Shown in pieces: positions 17,791 to 26,557 of a DNA stretch of 64,000 nt. The position numbers were made by a program, and so were the translations under genes. How positions within the stretch are numbered: the first letter of the stretch is position 1; each line of letters begins with the position of its first letter. This DNA is from Streptomyces sp. NBC_01267 (lineage in GTDB: Bacteria > Actinomycetota > Actinomycetes > Streptomycetales > Streptomycetaceae): NCBI RefSeq assembly GCF_036241575.1, contig NZ_CP108455.1, positions 5,583,501 through 5,647,500 of the forward strand. Direction: 5' to 3'. The notes beneath the pieces were generated by a model that was given only the letters and a program-made list of their open reading frames with translations, had not been told where the DNA came from and made no database searches.

Positions 17791-19824
17791 TCAGAAGGTG
17801 AGCTTCCAGCTGTTGAGCGTTCCGGTGTCCTGCCGTGCGACGTCCTGGACCTTGAGCTTCCAGGTGCCGTTGGCCGTCTCGCTGGACGCGTTGACCGTGT
17901 AGGTGGCCACCACGTTGTCCGCCGAGTCGGACGAGCTGGAGTTCTTCAGCCGGTACGTCTTGCCACTCGGGCCGACCAGGTCGATGACCAGGTCACCCCG
18001 CCACGTGTGGCTGATGTCGACGTCCACCTTGAGCGTGGCCGGAGCCTTGCCCGTCACACCCGTGACCGCGATCGGCGAGTTGATCGCCGCACCGCCGTCC
18101 GGGATCGACACCTTCGTGGTGGACTGGAAGACGGTGCCCGTTCCCGGGTCACCGCCACCGCCGGGGCGCGTGCCGACATTGATGCCGGCCCACGCGTCGG
18201 CGACGGACTTGTATTCGGCGCTGGTCGCGCCGTACAGCTCACTGGCGACCGCGAGCGTCCCGGTGCGGGCCGCCGCGTAGTTGGTCGTCGAGGTGAACTT
18301 CTCGGTGAGCGCCTTGTACCAGATCAGCTCGGCCTTGTCCCGGCCGATGCCGGTCACCGGCAGGCCGTCGGACGTGGGCGAGTCGTAGTTGACGCCGTTG
18401 ACGGTCTTCTTGCCGCTGCCCTCGCTGAGCAGGTAGAAGAAGTGGTTCGCGGGGCCCGACGAGTAGTGGACGTCGAGGCCGCCGAGGCTGGACGACCAGT
18501 TGTCGGCCGAAGCGCCGTCCTTGCTGGGCTTGTCCATGTAGCGCAGCGGGGAGCCGTCGCCGTTGATGTCGATCTTCTCGCCGATGAGGTAGTCGCCCGG
18601 GTCGGAGGCGTTGTTGGCGTAGAACTCGACGGCGGTGCCGAAGATGTCCGAGGTGGCCTCGTTGAGGCCGCCGGACTCACCGCTGTAGTTGAGACCCGCG
18701 GTGGCGGCGGTGACGCCGTGCGACATCTCGTGGCCGGCGACGTCGATGGCGGTCAGCGGGGCGGCGTTGCCCGAGCCGTCGCCGTACGTCATGCAGAAGC
18801 AGCTGTCGTCCCAGAAGGCGTTCACATACGAATTGCCGTAGTGGACACGGGAGTAGGCGGCGACGCCGTCACCCGCGATGCCATTGCGGCCGAAAACGTT
18901 CTTGTAGAAGTCCCAGGTCTCGGCGGCGCCGTAGTGCGCGTCGGCGGCGGCCGTCTCCGAGTTGGAGGCGAGGCCGTTGCCCCAGGTGTCCGTGGTGTTC
19001 GAGTACAGGGTGCCCTTGCCGGACGAACCGTGGTTCAGGTTGTACGTCAGCTGGCCACCGCGGCTCGCGTCGTTCAGCGTGTAGGTGGACCCCGACTGCG
19101 TCGTGCCGAGGGTGACCTGGCCGCTGTACTCGGTGTTGCCGACGCCGGTCTCGATCGCCTGGCGCTCGAAGAGCTTCTTGCCGGTGGTGGCGTCGGTGAT
19201 GACGTGCAGTTCGCTCGGGGTGCCGTCGTCCTGGAAGCCGCCGACGACCGTCTCGTAGGCGAGTGTCGGCGTGCCCTGCGCCAGCCAGATCACCTTGCGG
19301 GGCGCCTTGTCGGCCTTGGTCTTCGCCGAGCCCTGCACCGCCGCGGCCTTCAGCGCCGACTTCTCGGCGGCGGCCGGCGCGACGGTCGCACCGGTGCTGA
19401 TGTTCTTCAGTTCTGCGCGGGACGCCTTGGTGACGCCCTCGGTCTGCCCCGCCTTCGACTGGTCGACGACCAGGTCGCCGCCGAGTACCGGCAGTCCGTC
19501 GTAGGTGCGCTCGTACCGGGTGTGCGTGGTGCCGTCCCGGTCCTGGGTGACGTCGCGGACCTGGAGCTGTTCATGTGCCCCGAGACCGAGGTCCTTCGCG
19601 GTGGCCGCCTTGGTGGCGTTGGCCTCGCGGATCAACTCGGCCCGCTGGGCGGGCGAGAGAGCGGCGGGGGCCGCGCCGGGGCGGGCCTTGGCGGTGACAG
19701 CGGCGGAAGCGCTGCTGTTCTCGGGTGACGCGGAGGCTGTGCCGGTCTGAACGCCTACGGCGAGCAGGGCCGCAGCGGCGACGAGGGCGCCGGTGGCGGT
19801 GGCACGACGGTGCGTGGGTCTCAC
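17791..19824 (-). CDS. secreted M4 metalloprotease with C-terminal P/Homo B domain
   Basis: 677-residue paralogue of the adjacent protease. Signal peptide (VRPTHRRATATGALV... hydrophobic to residue 34), FTP/PepSY propeptide, catalytic M4 domain with HEMSH at His365/His369 and GGLNEATSD, then a linker GTRPGGGGDPGTG and a C-terminal P domain (about residues 560-677) containing HTWRGDLVIDLVGPSGK and GTWKLKVQDVA, as in subtilisin-like convertases and many Streptomyces metalloproteases. The P domain aids folding or substrate binding. GTG start at 19824 is fixed by AAGGAGA 6-7 nt upstream. Long stretches are nearly identical to the neighbouring gene, so this is a tandem duplication with later gain or loss of the P domain. 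Confidence 0.93.
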   Translation of the reverse strand: MRPTHRRATATGALVAAAALLAVGVQTGTASASPENSSASAAVTAKARPGAAPAALSPAQRAELIREANATKAATAKDLGLGAHEQLQVRDVTQDRDGTTHTRYERTYDGLPVLGGDLVVDQSKAGQTEGVTKASRAELKNISTGATVAPAAAEKSALKAAAVQGSAKTKADKAPRKVIWLAQGTPTLAYETVVGGFQDDGTPSELHVITDATTGKKLFERQAIETGVGNTEYSGQVTLGTTQSGSTYTLNDASRGGQLTYNLNHGSSGKGTLYSNTTDTWGNGLASNSETAAADAHYGAAETWDFYKNVFGRNGIAGDGVAAYSRVHYGNSYVNAFWDDSCFCMTYGDGSGNAAPLTAIDVAGHEMSHGVTAATAGLNYSGESGGLNEATSDIFGTAVEFYANNASDPGDYLIGEKIDINGDGSPLRYMDKPSKDGASADNWSSSLGGLDVHYSSGPANHFFYLLSEGSGKKTVNGVNYDSPTSDGLPVTGIGRDKAELIWYKALTEKFTSTTNYAAARTGTLAVASELYGATSAEYKSVADAWAGINVGTRPGGGGDPGTGTVFQSTTKVSIPDGGAAINSPIAVTGVTGKAPATLKVDVDISHTWRGDLVIDLVGPSGKTYRLKNSSSSDSADNVVATYTVNASSETANGTWKLKVQDVARQDTGTLNSWKLTF

Positions 19825-19985
19825 GCGATCTCCTTCTGCGAGGGGGACAGAGCGACCTGGTGAGCCGCCCTGGCAGAGCAAGCAGTGCGCAGAACGGGGA
19901 GAGAGTGTCATCTGTGAAGTGCTGCTGTCAGGAGCGCGTCAAAAGGTTGGCCGAAAATCGTCCGTTGTCCACATGGTCGTGTTCG

Positions 19986-20912
19986 CTATTCGGGAACTTT
20001 GCTGATGAGTGCCGCGGTGCCGTCCAGAATCCGGTGCAGCCCGAATTCGAAGAGGGTGGCGAGGTCCAGTTCGAAGCCACCGTGTTCATCCAGCGAATTC
20101 AGATGCGGGTAGGCGCCGGTCGCGGCGAGAACCTCGAACTGTGTCTCGTTCCGTGCCATCCACTCGTCGGTGGACAGTCCGGTGTCCTGGAGCGCCTGCG
20201 CCTCCAGGTCGGTGGCCATCGCCAGCCCCTGGATGTAGGCGAAGAGCGTGAGATGGAGGTGCATCAGCCGGCTCTTCGAGAGCCCTGTGTCCGCGCCCGC
20301 GCGCAGCATCCACTCGGTGTACGCCATGGCGTTCGGGACGGGCGTGGGCCGGGTGAGGGAGGCCATGGCGTGGACCATCCACGGGTGCCGGTTGTACACC
20401 GCCCACATCCACCGGGCGCCGCACACGAAGCGCTCGCGCCAGTCGTCGGGCTGCCGTGCGGGCAGCGGCTGTTCGGCGCAGACGGCGTCCGCCATCAGCT
20501 GCACCAGCTCGCCCTTGCCCTGGACGTGCCGGTACAGCGCCATGGTGGAGAGGCCGAGTTCGGTCGCCACCCGCCGCATCGACAGCGCGGGCAGGCCCTC
20601 GCTGTCGGCGAGCGCGACCGCCGTACGCACGACGCGGTCGCGGCTCAGCCCCGCGCCCGCCCCGGCGGGGCCACGGCCCGGTGGGGCGGGCGCGGCCGGT
20701 GCGGTGACGACCGTCCCGACGCCGGGCACCGCCCGCACCAGCCCCTCCTGGCGCAGTGCGGCCAGCGCCTTGGTGGCCGTCGCCATCGCCACGCCCCACT
20801 CCTCGGTGATGGCCCTCGTCGACGGGACGCGCGCGCCCGGCGAAAGTTCGCCGGCATCGATCCGGCGGCGGATCTCGGCGGCGATGCGTCGGTAGGGCGG
20901 TTCGGTGTCCAC
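19986..20912 (-). CDS. GntR-TetR fusion transcriptional regulator
   Basis: 308-residue regulator with two DNA-binding units: an N-terminal GntR winged helix (residues 1-70, PPYRRIAAEIRRRIDAGELS and the recognition part VAMATATKALAALRQEG) and, after a Pro/Ala/Gly linker, a TetR helix-turn-helix (about 88-135, MRRVATELGLSTMALYRHV) followed by a TetR_C-type ligand domain. The architecture recurs in actinobacteria next to drug exporters. It is divergent from a DHA2 exporter and the intergenic region carries two inverted copies of TAGTGCACCT, so it most likely represses the exporter and itself. The GTG start at 20912 has no usable ribosome-binding site beyond GGAG touching the codon, so the mRNA may be leaderless. 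Confidence 0.88.
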   Translation of the reverse strand: MDTEPPYRRIAAEIRRRIDAGELSPGARVPSTRAITEEWGVAMATATKALAALRQEGLVRAVPGVGTVVTAPAAPAPPGRGPAGAGAGLSRDRVVRTAVALADSEGLPALSMRRVATELGLSTMALYRHVQGKGELVQLMADAVCAEQPLPARQPDDWRERFVCGARWMWAVYNRHPWMVHAMASLTRPTPVPNAMAYTEWMLRAGADTGLSKSRLMHLHLTLFAYIQGLAMATDLEAQALQDTGLSTDEWMARNETQFEVLAATGAYPHLNSLDEHGGFELDLATLFEFGLHRILDGTAALISKVPE

Positions 20913-20925
20913 TCCGTGAGTGTAC

Positions 20926-20935
20926 TAGTGCACCT
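20926..20935 (+). promoter_or_regulatory. operator half-site 1 (TAGTGCACCT)
   Basis: Contains palindromic core GTGCAC; 13 nt upstream of the regulator start, overlapping its likely promoter. An inverted copy lies 36 nt further on. Confidence 0.55.
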
Positions 20936-20971
20936 GAGCGTCAAATGCCTGCTGGGAGCTGGTCGTTGTGG

Positions 20972-20981
20972 AGGTGCACTA
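20972..20981 (-). promoter_or_regulatory. operator half-site 2 (inverted copy)
   Basis: AGGTGCACTA, exact reverse complement of the first site; 44 nt upstream of the exporter start. The paired arrangement fits repression of both divergent promoters. Confidence 0.55.
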
Positions 20982-21025
20982 GGTAGCTGTTTGCGGTGTA
21001 CGCGACCGGCTGCTTCGCTCCCGGC

Positions 21026-22546
21026 ATGACCACTGAATCCACCGGACACTCCGCCGGACCACCCACCGCGGGCCGCCGCGAATGGACCGCGCTCGCGGTG
21101 CTGATGCTGCCCCTGCTGCTCGTGTCGATGGACGTCTCCATCCTCTACTTCGCCATCCCGTCCATCAGCCAGGACCTGGAGCCCAGCGCCACCCAGCAGC
21201 TCTGGATCCTCGACATGTACGGCTTCGTGCTCGCCGGGCTGCTGATCACGATGGGCGCGCTCGGTGACCGCGTCGGGCGGCGCAGGATGGTGCTCGGCGG
21301 GGCCGCGCTCTTCGGTGCCGCGTCGGTCGTGGCCGCGTACGCCCACAGCGCCGAGATGCTCATCGCGGTCCGGGCGCTGCTCGGCGTCGGTGGCGCGGCG
21401 CTGATGCCCTCGACCCTCGCCATCATCCGCAACCTCTTCCTCGACGAGAAGCAGCGCGGTCGGGCCATCGCCCTGTGGACCGGGGTGATGACCACCGGCA
21501 TCTCACTCGGCCCGGTCGTCAGCGGACTGCTCCTCGCACACTTCTGGTGGGGCTCGGTCTTCCTCGTCAACCTGCCCGCGATGGCGCTCCTGCTGATCCT
21601 CGGGCCGCTGCTGCTCCCGGAGTTCAGGGCGCCCGTCAGGGGAACGTTCGACCTGTTCAGCGCGGCGCTCTCGCTTGCCACCCTGCTCCCGGTCATCTAC
21701 GGCATCAAGGAACTGGCGGCGCACGGCTACGCCCCGCTGCCCGCTCTCTCCGTCACGGCCGGCCTCGCCGTCGGCGTCGTCTTCGTCCTGCGTCAGCAGC
21801 GCGTCGAACACCCCATGATCGACCTGTCCCTGCTGCGCCACCGCGCCTTCGGCGGATCGCTGCTCGCCAACCTCCTGGCGATGTTCGCGACGGTCGGCTT
21901 CGCCGTCTTCCTCAGCCAGTACCTCCAGTCCGTGCTGGGCATGAGCGCGCTCAGGGCGGCGCTCTGGTCGCTGGCCCCGATGGCGGGAGTGGCGGTACTG
22001 GCGCCGACCGCCGCGCTGGCGGCGAAGCGCTTCGACCGCGCGTACGTCATGGGCGCGGGCTTCGCCGTCTCCGCGTGCGGGTTCCTCTGGCTCAGCCGGG
22101 TGCACAGCGGCTCGGCGCTCTGGGTCACGGTGGCCGGCGCCGCGGTGTACGCGGGCGGTCTGGTAGCCGCCATGACACTTGCCAACGAACTCGCCCTCGG
22201 CGCGGCCCCGCCGGAGCGCGCGGGCTCGGCCGCCGCGGTCCTGGAATCCGGTCAGGAGCTGGGCGGGGCACTGGGCATGGCCATCCTGGGCTCCGTCGGC
22301 GCCGCGGTGTACCGCGCCGACATGGCGGGCGCACCCGATGCCGTACGCGAGACGCTGGGCGGCGCGACCGCGGTGGCCCACGGCGAACTCCTCGCCTCCG
22401 CGCACCACGCGTTCGTCCACGCCCTGGACTGCGCGGCGATCGGGGCGGCGGTGGCCATGGCGGGCGCGGCGGTGCTGTCGGTCGTCCTGCTGCGGGGCAC
22501 GAGCCCGGCAGCGGTACGGACCACCGAGCCCGCGCTGCTGGTCTGA
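21026..22546 (+). CDS. DHA2-family MFS multidrug exporter (QacA/SmvA-like)
   Basis: 506-residue 14-helix permease of the plasma membrane. Motif A is LGDRVGRRRMVLGG (between helices 2 and 3), motif C is in the helix around TGVMTTGISLGPVVSGLL, and helix 1 has LLLVSMDVSILYFAIPSISQDL, the SmvA/QacA pattern with the acidic residue used in proton coupling. Substrates of this group are quaternary ammonium compounds, dyes and some antibiotics; the actual substrate is unknown. The ATG at 21026 (MTTES) is preferred by family alignment but lacks a Shine-Dalgarno sequence; a GTG at 20996 is an alternative that would add ten residues. It is divergently placed from the GntR-TetR regulator and followed by a strong terminator. 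Confidence 0.9.
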   Translation: MTTESTGHSAGPPTAGRREWTALAVLMLPLLLVSMDVSILYFAIPSISQDLEPSATQQLWILDMYGFVLAGLLITMGALGDRVGRRRMVLGGAALFGAASVVAAYAHSAEMLIAVRALLGVGGAALMPSTLAIIRNLFLDEKQRGRAIALWTGVMTTGISLGPVVSGLLLAHFWWGSVFLVNLPAMALLLILGPLLLPEFRAPVRGTFDLFSAALSLATLLPVIYGIKELAAHGYAPLPALSVTAGLAVGVVFVLRQQRVEHPMIDLSLLRHRAFGGSLLANLLAMFATVGFAVFLSQYLQSVLGMSALRAALWSLAPMAGVAVLAPTAALAAKRFDRAYVMGAGFAVSACGFLWLSRVHSGSALWVTVAGAAVYAGGLVAAMTLANELALGAAPPERAGSAAAVLESGQELGGALGMAILGSVGAAVYRADMAGAPDAVRETLGGATAVAHGELLASAHHAFVHALDCAAIGAAVAMAGAAVLSVVLLRGTSPAAVRTTEPALLV

Positions 22547-22554
22547 GGGGAAGA

Positions 22555-22594
22555 GCCATGGGGGAGCGCGCACAGGGGGGCGCTCCCCCATGGC
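22555..22594. terminator. bidirectional terminator
   Basis: Perfect 15-bp arms GCCATGGGGGAGCGC / GCGCTCCCCCATGGC with a 10-nt loop, filling the 50-nt gap between the convergent exporter and P450 genes. Confidence 0.8.
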
Positions 22595-22596
22595 CC

Positions 22597-23832
22597 TCAG
22601 GGCTGCCCGGTGCCCGCCGCTTCGGTGTGCAGGGTGTGTGCGGATGCGCCCGACACCAGGAGTGCGCTGACGCTGTTGATGGTCAGCGAGGTGGTGGGCG
22701 GACCGGGCGGGCCGGTGAGCTGCAAGGGCGGGAGTGCGGTGAACAGGCCGGACAGGGCGGTACGGAGCTGGAGCCGGGCGAGTGGAGCGCCGAGGCAGAA
22801 ATGCGGGCCGCGGCCGAACGCGAGGTGGTGCTGCCGGGGCGCGGCGATGTCGAACCGACCGCTGGAAGTGCGCCGGGTGTCCCGGTTGGCCGCGGTGTAG
22901 CAGAGCAGGAGGGCGTCGCCCTTGCTGAGGTGCTGCCCGCCCAGCACGACATCTTCGCGGGGGAAGGCGAAGGGCAGCGCGAAGACGCTGGAGTCGTAGC
23001 GCAGGGCTTCCTCCACCACGTGGTCCCAGGTCACCTGGCCGTCGAGGACGCGTCGCAGTTGCGCCGGGTGTTCGAGGAGGGCGCGGGCGGCGTTGACGAG
23101 GGCTGCCACGGTGGTGTCGAAGCCGGCGGCCAGGAAGAGCCAGAGAGTGTCCTGGGCCTCCCGCCGGGTCAGGGAGCCGCTCTCGACGGACTGTTGGAGG
23201 TCGGTGACGAAACCGCCGTCCTCGTCCCGCCCGGCCGGGCGCTCCAGGAGGTGGCCGAGGTAGGTGCGGATCTCGCTGCTCAGCTGCTGGGATTCCCGTG
23301 GCGTGAGTGCGGCGCGCGAGAGAGCCCGGAAGACCAGGGAGGTTGCCTGCGGGCGCTCGGCTTCCGGGACGGCGAGGAGCGAGCAGAGCACGTCGAGGGC
23401 CAGCGGGAGGGCGAACTCCGTCCGCAGGTCGACCGGCCGCTGCACGGGATCGAGGCCGGAGAGGAGACGAGTGACGGTCCGGTCGACCGCGGGCTGGAGG
23501 CTCCTGATGCGGCGGGGGGTGAAGGCGGTGGCGGCGATGCGGCGGAGCCGGGTGTGGTCCGCCCCGTCGGCTGTCAGCATCCACTGCCTGTTCAGGTGGT
23601 CGATCATCGGCCAGTCCGCGGGGACCTCGCCGTTCTGCAGGGCTCTGAAGTGCTGGGGCGAGCGGGAGTACAGAGGCCGGGTCAGAACCGCTTCCAACTC
23701 GTCGAAGCCCACGACGGCCCAGCAGTCGACACCGCCCGGCCACCGAGCCGGGACGACGGTTCCCTGCGCGCGCAGTGTCCGGGACTGCTCCTGCATGTCT
23801 GCGTGAGGGTCGAGTGCGATGCGGGCCGGCAC
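22597..23832 (-). CDS. cytochrome P450
   Basis: 411-residue soluble bacterial P450. Key motifs are the oxygen-binding I-helix AAGFDTT, the ExxR motif in EEALRYD, and the heme loop FGRGPHFCLG with thiolate ligand Cys346. The acid-alcohol pair (Asp-Thr) is intact, so a monooxygenase is expected. The GTG start has GGAAGG about 8 nt upstream. Last gene of the five-gene cluster: it follows the alcohol dehydrogenase gene by 95 nt that are filled with a 16-bp tandem repeat. No ferredoxin or ferredoxin reductase gene is nearby, so electrons must come from elsewhere. The substrate cannot be inferred; pairing with an aryl/alkyl alcohol dehydrogenase suggests hydroxylation followed by oxidation of the alcohol. 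Confidence 0.93.
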   Translation of the reverse strand: MPARIALDPHADMQEQSRTLRAQGTVVPARWPGGVDCWAVVGFDELEAVLTRPLYSRSPQHFRALQNGEVPADWPMIDHLNRQWMLTADGADHTRLRRIAATAFTPRRIRSLQPAVDRTVTRLLSGLDPVQRPVDLRTEFALPLALDVLCSLLAVPEAERPQATSLVFRALSRAALTPRESQQLSSEIRTYLGHLLERPAGRDEDGGFVTDLQQSVESGSLTRREAQDTLWLFLAAGFDTTVAALVNAARALLEHPAQLRRVLDGQVTWDHVVEEALRYDSSVFALPFAFPREDVVLGGQHLSKGDALLLCYTAANRDTRRTSSGRFDIAAPRQHHLAFGRGPHFCLGAPLARLQLRTALSGLFTALPPLQLTGPPGPPTTSLTINSVSALLVSGASAHTLHTEAAGTGQP

Positions 23833-23860
23833 GGTGAAGCCTTCCGATCGGTGAGTTGTT

Positions 23861-23944
23861 CGGACGGGCAGGAAGCCGGACGGGCAGGAAGCCGGACAGG
23901 CAGGAGGTCAGACAGGCAGGCAGGAGGTCAGACGGGCAGGAGGA
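23861..23944. repeat. five tandem copies of a 16-bp unit
   Basis: Units CGGACGGGCAGGAAGC x2 (23861-23892), then CGGACAGGCAGGAGGT, a 20-bp version with a 4-bp insertion, and CAGACGGGCAGGAGGA. The last unit includes the stop codon and last codons of the alcohol dehydrogenase gene, so the array has grown out of or into its 3' end. Confidence 0.85.
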
Positions 23945-25022
23945 CGGCCTTGACGACTTCGCCGCTCGCCACGTCGCGTTCCGCCTGGTTGATCGCATCG
24001 AGCGGGTACGTCCGGATCAGGCGGTCGAAGGGGAAGCGGCCCTGCTGCCACAGGCCGATGAGCTGTGGGACGAACAGCCGGGGGACGGCGTCACCCTCGA
24101 TGATGCCCTTGACGGTCCGGCCGGCGGCGAGGAGCAGCGGGTCCACGGTGAGGTCCCCGTCCTGTACACCGATGAGGCCGCAGGTGCCGTGGCTGTGCAG
24201 GGCGCGGATGAGCGAGGTGATGACCGAGGGCACGCCGGTGGTGTCGAGGGCGTAGTCGGCGCCATCGGTGATTTCCCTGATCTCCTCGGTGAGGTCCCGG
24301 CTGTGTCCGTCGAGGGTGTGGGTCGCGCCGTACTCCTCGGCCAGTTTCCGGCGCAGGGGGTGGATATCCACCGCGACGACCACCGTCGCTCCGGCCGCGT
24401 ACGCGGCCATCACGGCGGCGAGTCCCACGGCTCCCGTTCCGGACACCACGATGCTTGATCCGGCGCGGACGCGAAGGGAGTTGAGGACGGCGCCCGCCCC
24501 GGTCTGGAAGCCGCAGCCGAGTGTGCCGAGCAGCTCCAGGGGTGGTGCGGACGGCGGAACCGGGACGAGGCTGCGGGCCGGGACCACGGCGTGCGTGGCG
24601 AAGGAGGACTGGGCGAACCACCGCGCGGAGATCTCCTCGCCTGCCTGACCGCGGGCCGTACCGGAGCCGTCGGGGCGGCGGCCGGTGAGATTGCGGGGGA
24701 AGAACGTCGCACAGTTGGCCGGCCGTCCTCCCAGACAGGCGCGGCAGTTGCCGCAGGAGTCGAACGACATGACCACCCGGTCACCCGGGGCCACATCGGT
24801 CACGTGCTGTCCCACCGCTTCCACGACCCCGGAGCCCTCGTGCCCCGGAACGAGGGGCAGCGCGATGCCCGCCCGCGGAGTGCGGGGCAGCAGATCGGTG
24901 TGGCAGAAGCCGACCCCGGCGATGCGGACGAGCACCTCGTCGGGGCCGGGCTCCGCCAGGTTCACGTCCTCGACCGTGAAGGGGAGCGCCGGATGGCGCA
25001 GGACCGCGGCCCGGACCTTCAC
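23928..25022 (-). CDS. zinc-dependent alcohol dehydrogenase (aryl-alcohol type MDR)
   Basis: 364-residue medium-chain dehydrogenase oxidising alcohols with NAD(P)+. Catalytic zinc ligands are Cys in GVGFCHTD and His-Glu in PGHEGSG; the structural zinc site is the four-Cys lobe SCGNCRACLGGRPANC; the Rossmann fold begins SGTGAVGLAAVMAAYAAG, and the later ADIH-like segment VVAVDIHPLRRKLA has Asp at the end of strand 2, favouring NAD+. Most similar in motif layout to benzyl/aryl-alcohol dehydrogenases. The GTG start overlaps the upstream EF-hand gene by 4 nt (GTGA), proving a tight operon. Downstream comes the repeat array and the P450. Confidence 0.92.
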   Translation of the reverse strand: MKVRAAVLRHPALPFTVEDVNLAEPGPDEVLVRIAGVGFCHTDLLPRTPRAGIALPLVPGHEGSGVVEAVGQHVTDVAPGDRVVMSFDSCGNCRACLGGRPANCATFFPRNLTGRRPDGSGTARGQAGEEISARWFAQSSFATHAVVPARSLVPVPPSAPPLELLGTLGCGFQTGAGAVLNSLRVRAGSSIVVSGTGAVGLAAVMAAYAAGATVVVAVDIHPLRRKLAEEYGATHTLDGHSRDLTEEIREITDGADYALDTTGVPSVITSLIRALHSHGTCGLIGVQDGDLTVDPLLLAAGRTVKGIIEGDAVPRLFVPQLIGLWQQGRFPFDRLIRTYPLDAINQAERDVASGEVVKAVLLPV

Positions 25023-25627
25023 AGTCCGGCCTTCGTGCCGTCCCAGAATTCGTCCGCCCAGACGTCCCCGTAGAGCCAGTTCCCGGCGGCTTCCGGATCG
25101 TCACTGGTGTAGAACTCGCGGTGCGCCCGGAGGATGTCTCCCAGCGGAACCTCGGAGGTCCCGGTGGGCAGACCCATCCGTGCTGCCGCGAGAGCGATGT
25201 TCGGGGCCGGGGTTCCCATGCCCTGCTGGAAGGCGGTGAATTCCGTCAGCCGGATCTGCCCGTCGTCGTCGCGGTCCACCGCGGACCAGACGGCTTCGCC
25301 GACCGGCTTGAAATAGGCGTCGTAGTCGGCAGCGCCGCCGATCAGCGCCTTCGTCATGGCCTCCCGCCATTCCTCCGGAGTGATAGCCCGGTCGGGCCGC
25401 CATCCGGTGACCGCCGCGATGTGGTCGCAGAAGCCTTGTGACGCGGCGAGGACGGCCTGTGCCTTACGGCTGCCCAGGGGCTCACCCAGGTAGACCAGGA
25501 TCCGGACGAAGAGGAGCGACACGTCGGCGAGTTCGATCCGGGCGTCACGGTCGTGATCGGCGTGGGCGAAACACACGTCGACCTTCCGCTCGATCAGCCG
25601 GGACGCAAGGTCATGCGGAGTACGCAT
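25019..25627 (-). CDS. EF-hand calcium-binding protein, calerythrin-like, with degenerate loops
   Basis: 202-residue cytoplasmic protein of the sarcoplasmic calcium-binding/calerythrin type. Four EF-hand positions can be traced: DHDRDARIELAD near residue 24 lacks the loop glycine, the second (GWRPDRAITPEEW) is degenerate, the third (DRDDDGQIRLTE) is canonical, and the fourth (GLPTGTSEVPLGD) has lost its ligands. The C-terminus REFYTSDDPEAAGNWLYG matches the end of the second EF-hand protein of this cluster, so they are paralogues. The ATG start at 25627 has AGAGGAAC just upstream and lies inside the 3' end of the HAD gene (17-nt overlap); the stop overlaps the dehydrogenase start. It may bind one Ca2+ or act as a structural partner. 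Confidence 0.85.
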   Translation of the reverse strand: MRTPHDLASRLIERKVDVCFAHADHDRDARIELADVSLLFVRILVYLGEPLGSRKAQAVLAASQGFCDHIAAVTGWRPDRAITPEEWREAMTKALIGGAADYDAYFKPVGEAVWSAVDRDDDGQIRLTEFTAFQQGMGTPAPNIALAAARMGLPTGTSEVPLGDILRAHREFYTSDDPEAAGNWLYGDVWADEFWDGTKAGL

Positions 25628-26414
25628 CGAGGTTCCTCTCCGAGGGGACGGTGGAGACGGTGGAGACGGTGGGGACGGCAACGACCACTGGCGCAGTGGC
25701 TGTGCGCCGGGAAGGGCGTGAGGGGGAGACGAGAGCCGATACCTGCGGAACGAGGGTGCGGCGGTCGGCGACGGTCCAGGCTCCGTGCCGGGCCATGCAC
25801 CGCAGGGTTTCGTCCGGTTCGAAGGCGATGGGATGCCCGACGGCGTGCAACAGGGCGTAGTCCGAGGCCCCGTTACCGATCGCCAGTGCTTCGGTCATAT
25901 CTGCGTTCAGCTGGGAAGCCAGCTCACGCAGCAGGCCGACCTTCACTTCAGGGATTGCCGGGAGGCTCAGGAATCGGTGTGTGCAAACGCCGTTGTCGAC
26001 GGCGAGCCGCATACCGAACCGGTGGCTGATGCCCAGCTCGTCGGCTATTCGGTCGATCATCTCCTGCGGGCTGCCCGATATCAGCACAGGAACGAACCCG
26101 CCCTTTTCCAGGATTTCGATCAACGGGCCCGCGCTGTCGAGCAATCGGTGCCGGACACGCTGCCATGCCGCGTGCGAGGCGGCGAGGATACGTTCCTGCG
26201 GGACGCCTTCCACGGCGCGGGCATAGCAGTCGCTGGTGGACTCCAGCGTGGTACGGAATGCTTTCCCCGCGCCGCGGTGCTGTCGCATGGCGTTCCGCAC
26301 CCGGTGCACAGCTGATGCGCTGACGAGATCCGCGGAGTTCAGCTCGTCCAGGAGAGCGAAACCCAGCGTCCCCTGATAGAGCGTTCCGTCCACGTCCACA
26401 ACGGCGATGTTCAT
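25611..26414 (-). CDS. HAD-superfamily phosphatase (SerB-like, HAD-IB)
   Basis: 267-residue predicted phosphohydrolase. Motif I is VVDVDGTLYQG (nucleophile and acid Asp), motif II the Ser in VLISGSPQEM, motif III a Lys near PEVKVGLL, and motif IV GNGASDYALL. A helical cap lies between motifs I and II, as in phosphoserine phosphatase and CicA-like enzymes. The substrate is unknown. The last 35 residues (RTATAPVVVAVPTVSTVSTV) are low complexity, from a 9-bp tandem repeat at 25651-25677, and run into the start of the next gene. The ATG start has GAAGGT upstream. Located between two paralogous EF-hand genes, which suggests Ca2+-linked action or regulation. Confidence 0.85.
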   Translation of the reverse strand: MNIAVVDVDGTLYQGTLGFALLDELNSADLVSASAVHRVRNAMRQHRGAGKAFRTTLESTSDCYARAVEGVPQERILAASHAAWQRVRHRLLDSAGPLIEILEKGGFVPVLISGSPQEMIDRIADELGISHRFGMRLAVDNGVCTHRFLSLPAIPEVKVGLLRELASQLNADMTEALAIGNGASDYALLHAVGHPIAFEPDETLRCMARHGAWTVADRRTLVPQVSALVSPSRPSRRTATAPVVVAVPTVSTVSTVPSERNLDAYSA

Positions 26415-26557
26415 TCGACCTTCTCGGCGGCTGACCAGTACGGCATCCCACCCCGCCCGCGGAACTAACCCGGGGCGTACCCAGCGGGCAGGGGGGGCGT
26501 CGGAATTTCCGTCGGGGGCGGCTTCGGTAGGCCGGCAGTCACCCCTGACCGCACTGT

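Noticed and set aside
22597..23832. P450 as part of a terpene or polyketide biosynthetic cluster
   Set aside because: No cyclase, synthase, ferredoxin or transport gene specific to such a cluster lies within reach in the window.
23861..23944. CRISPR array
   Set aside because: Units are 16 bp, directly joined without spacers; no cas genes in the window. The same applies to the 18-bp and 24-bp repeats.
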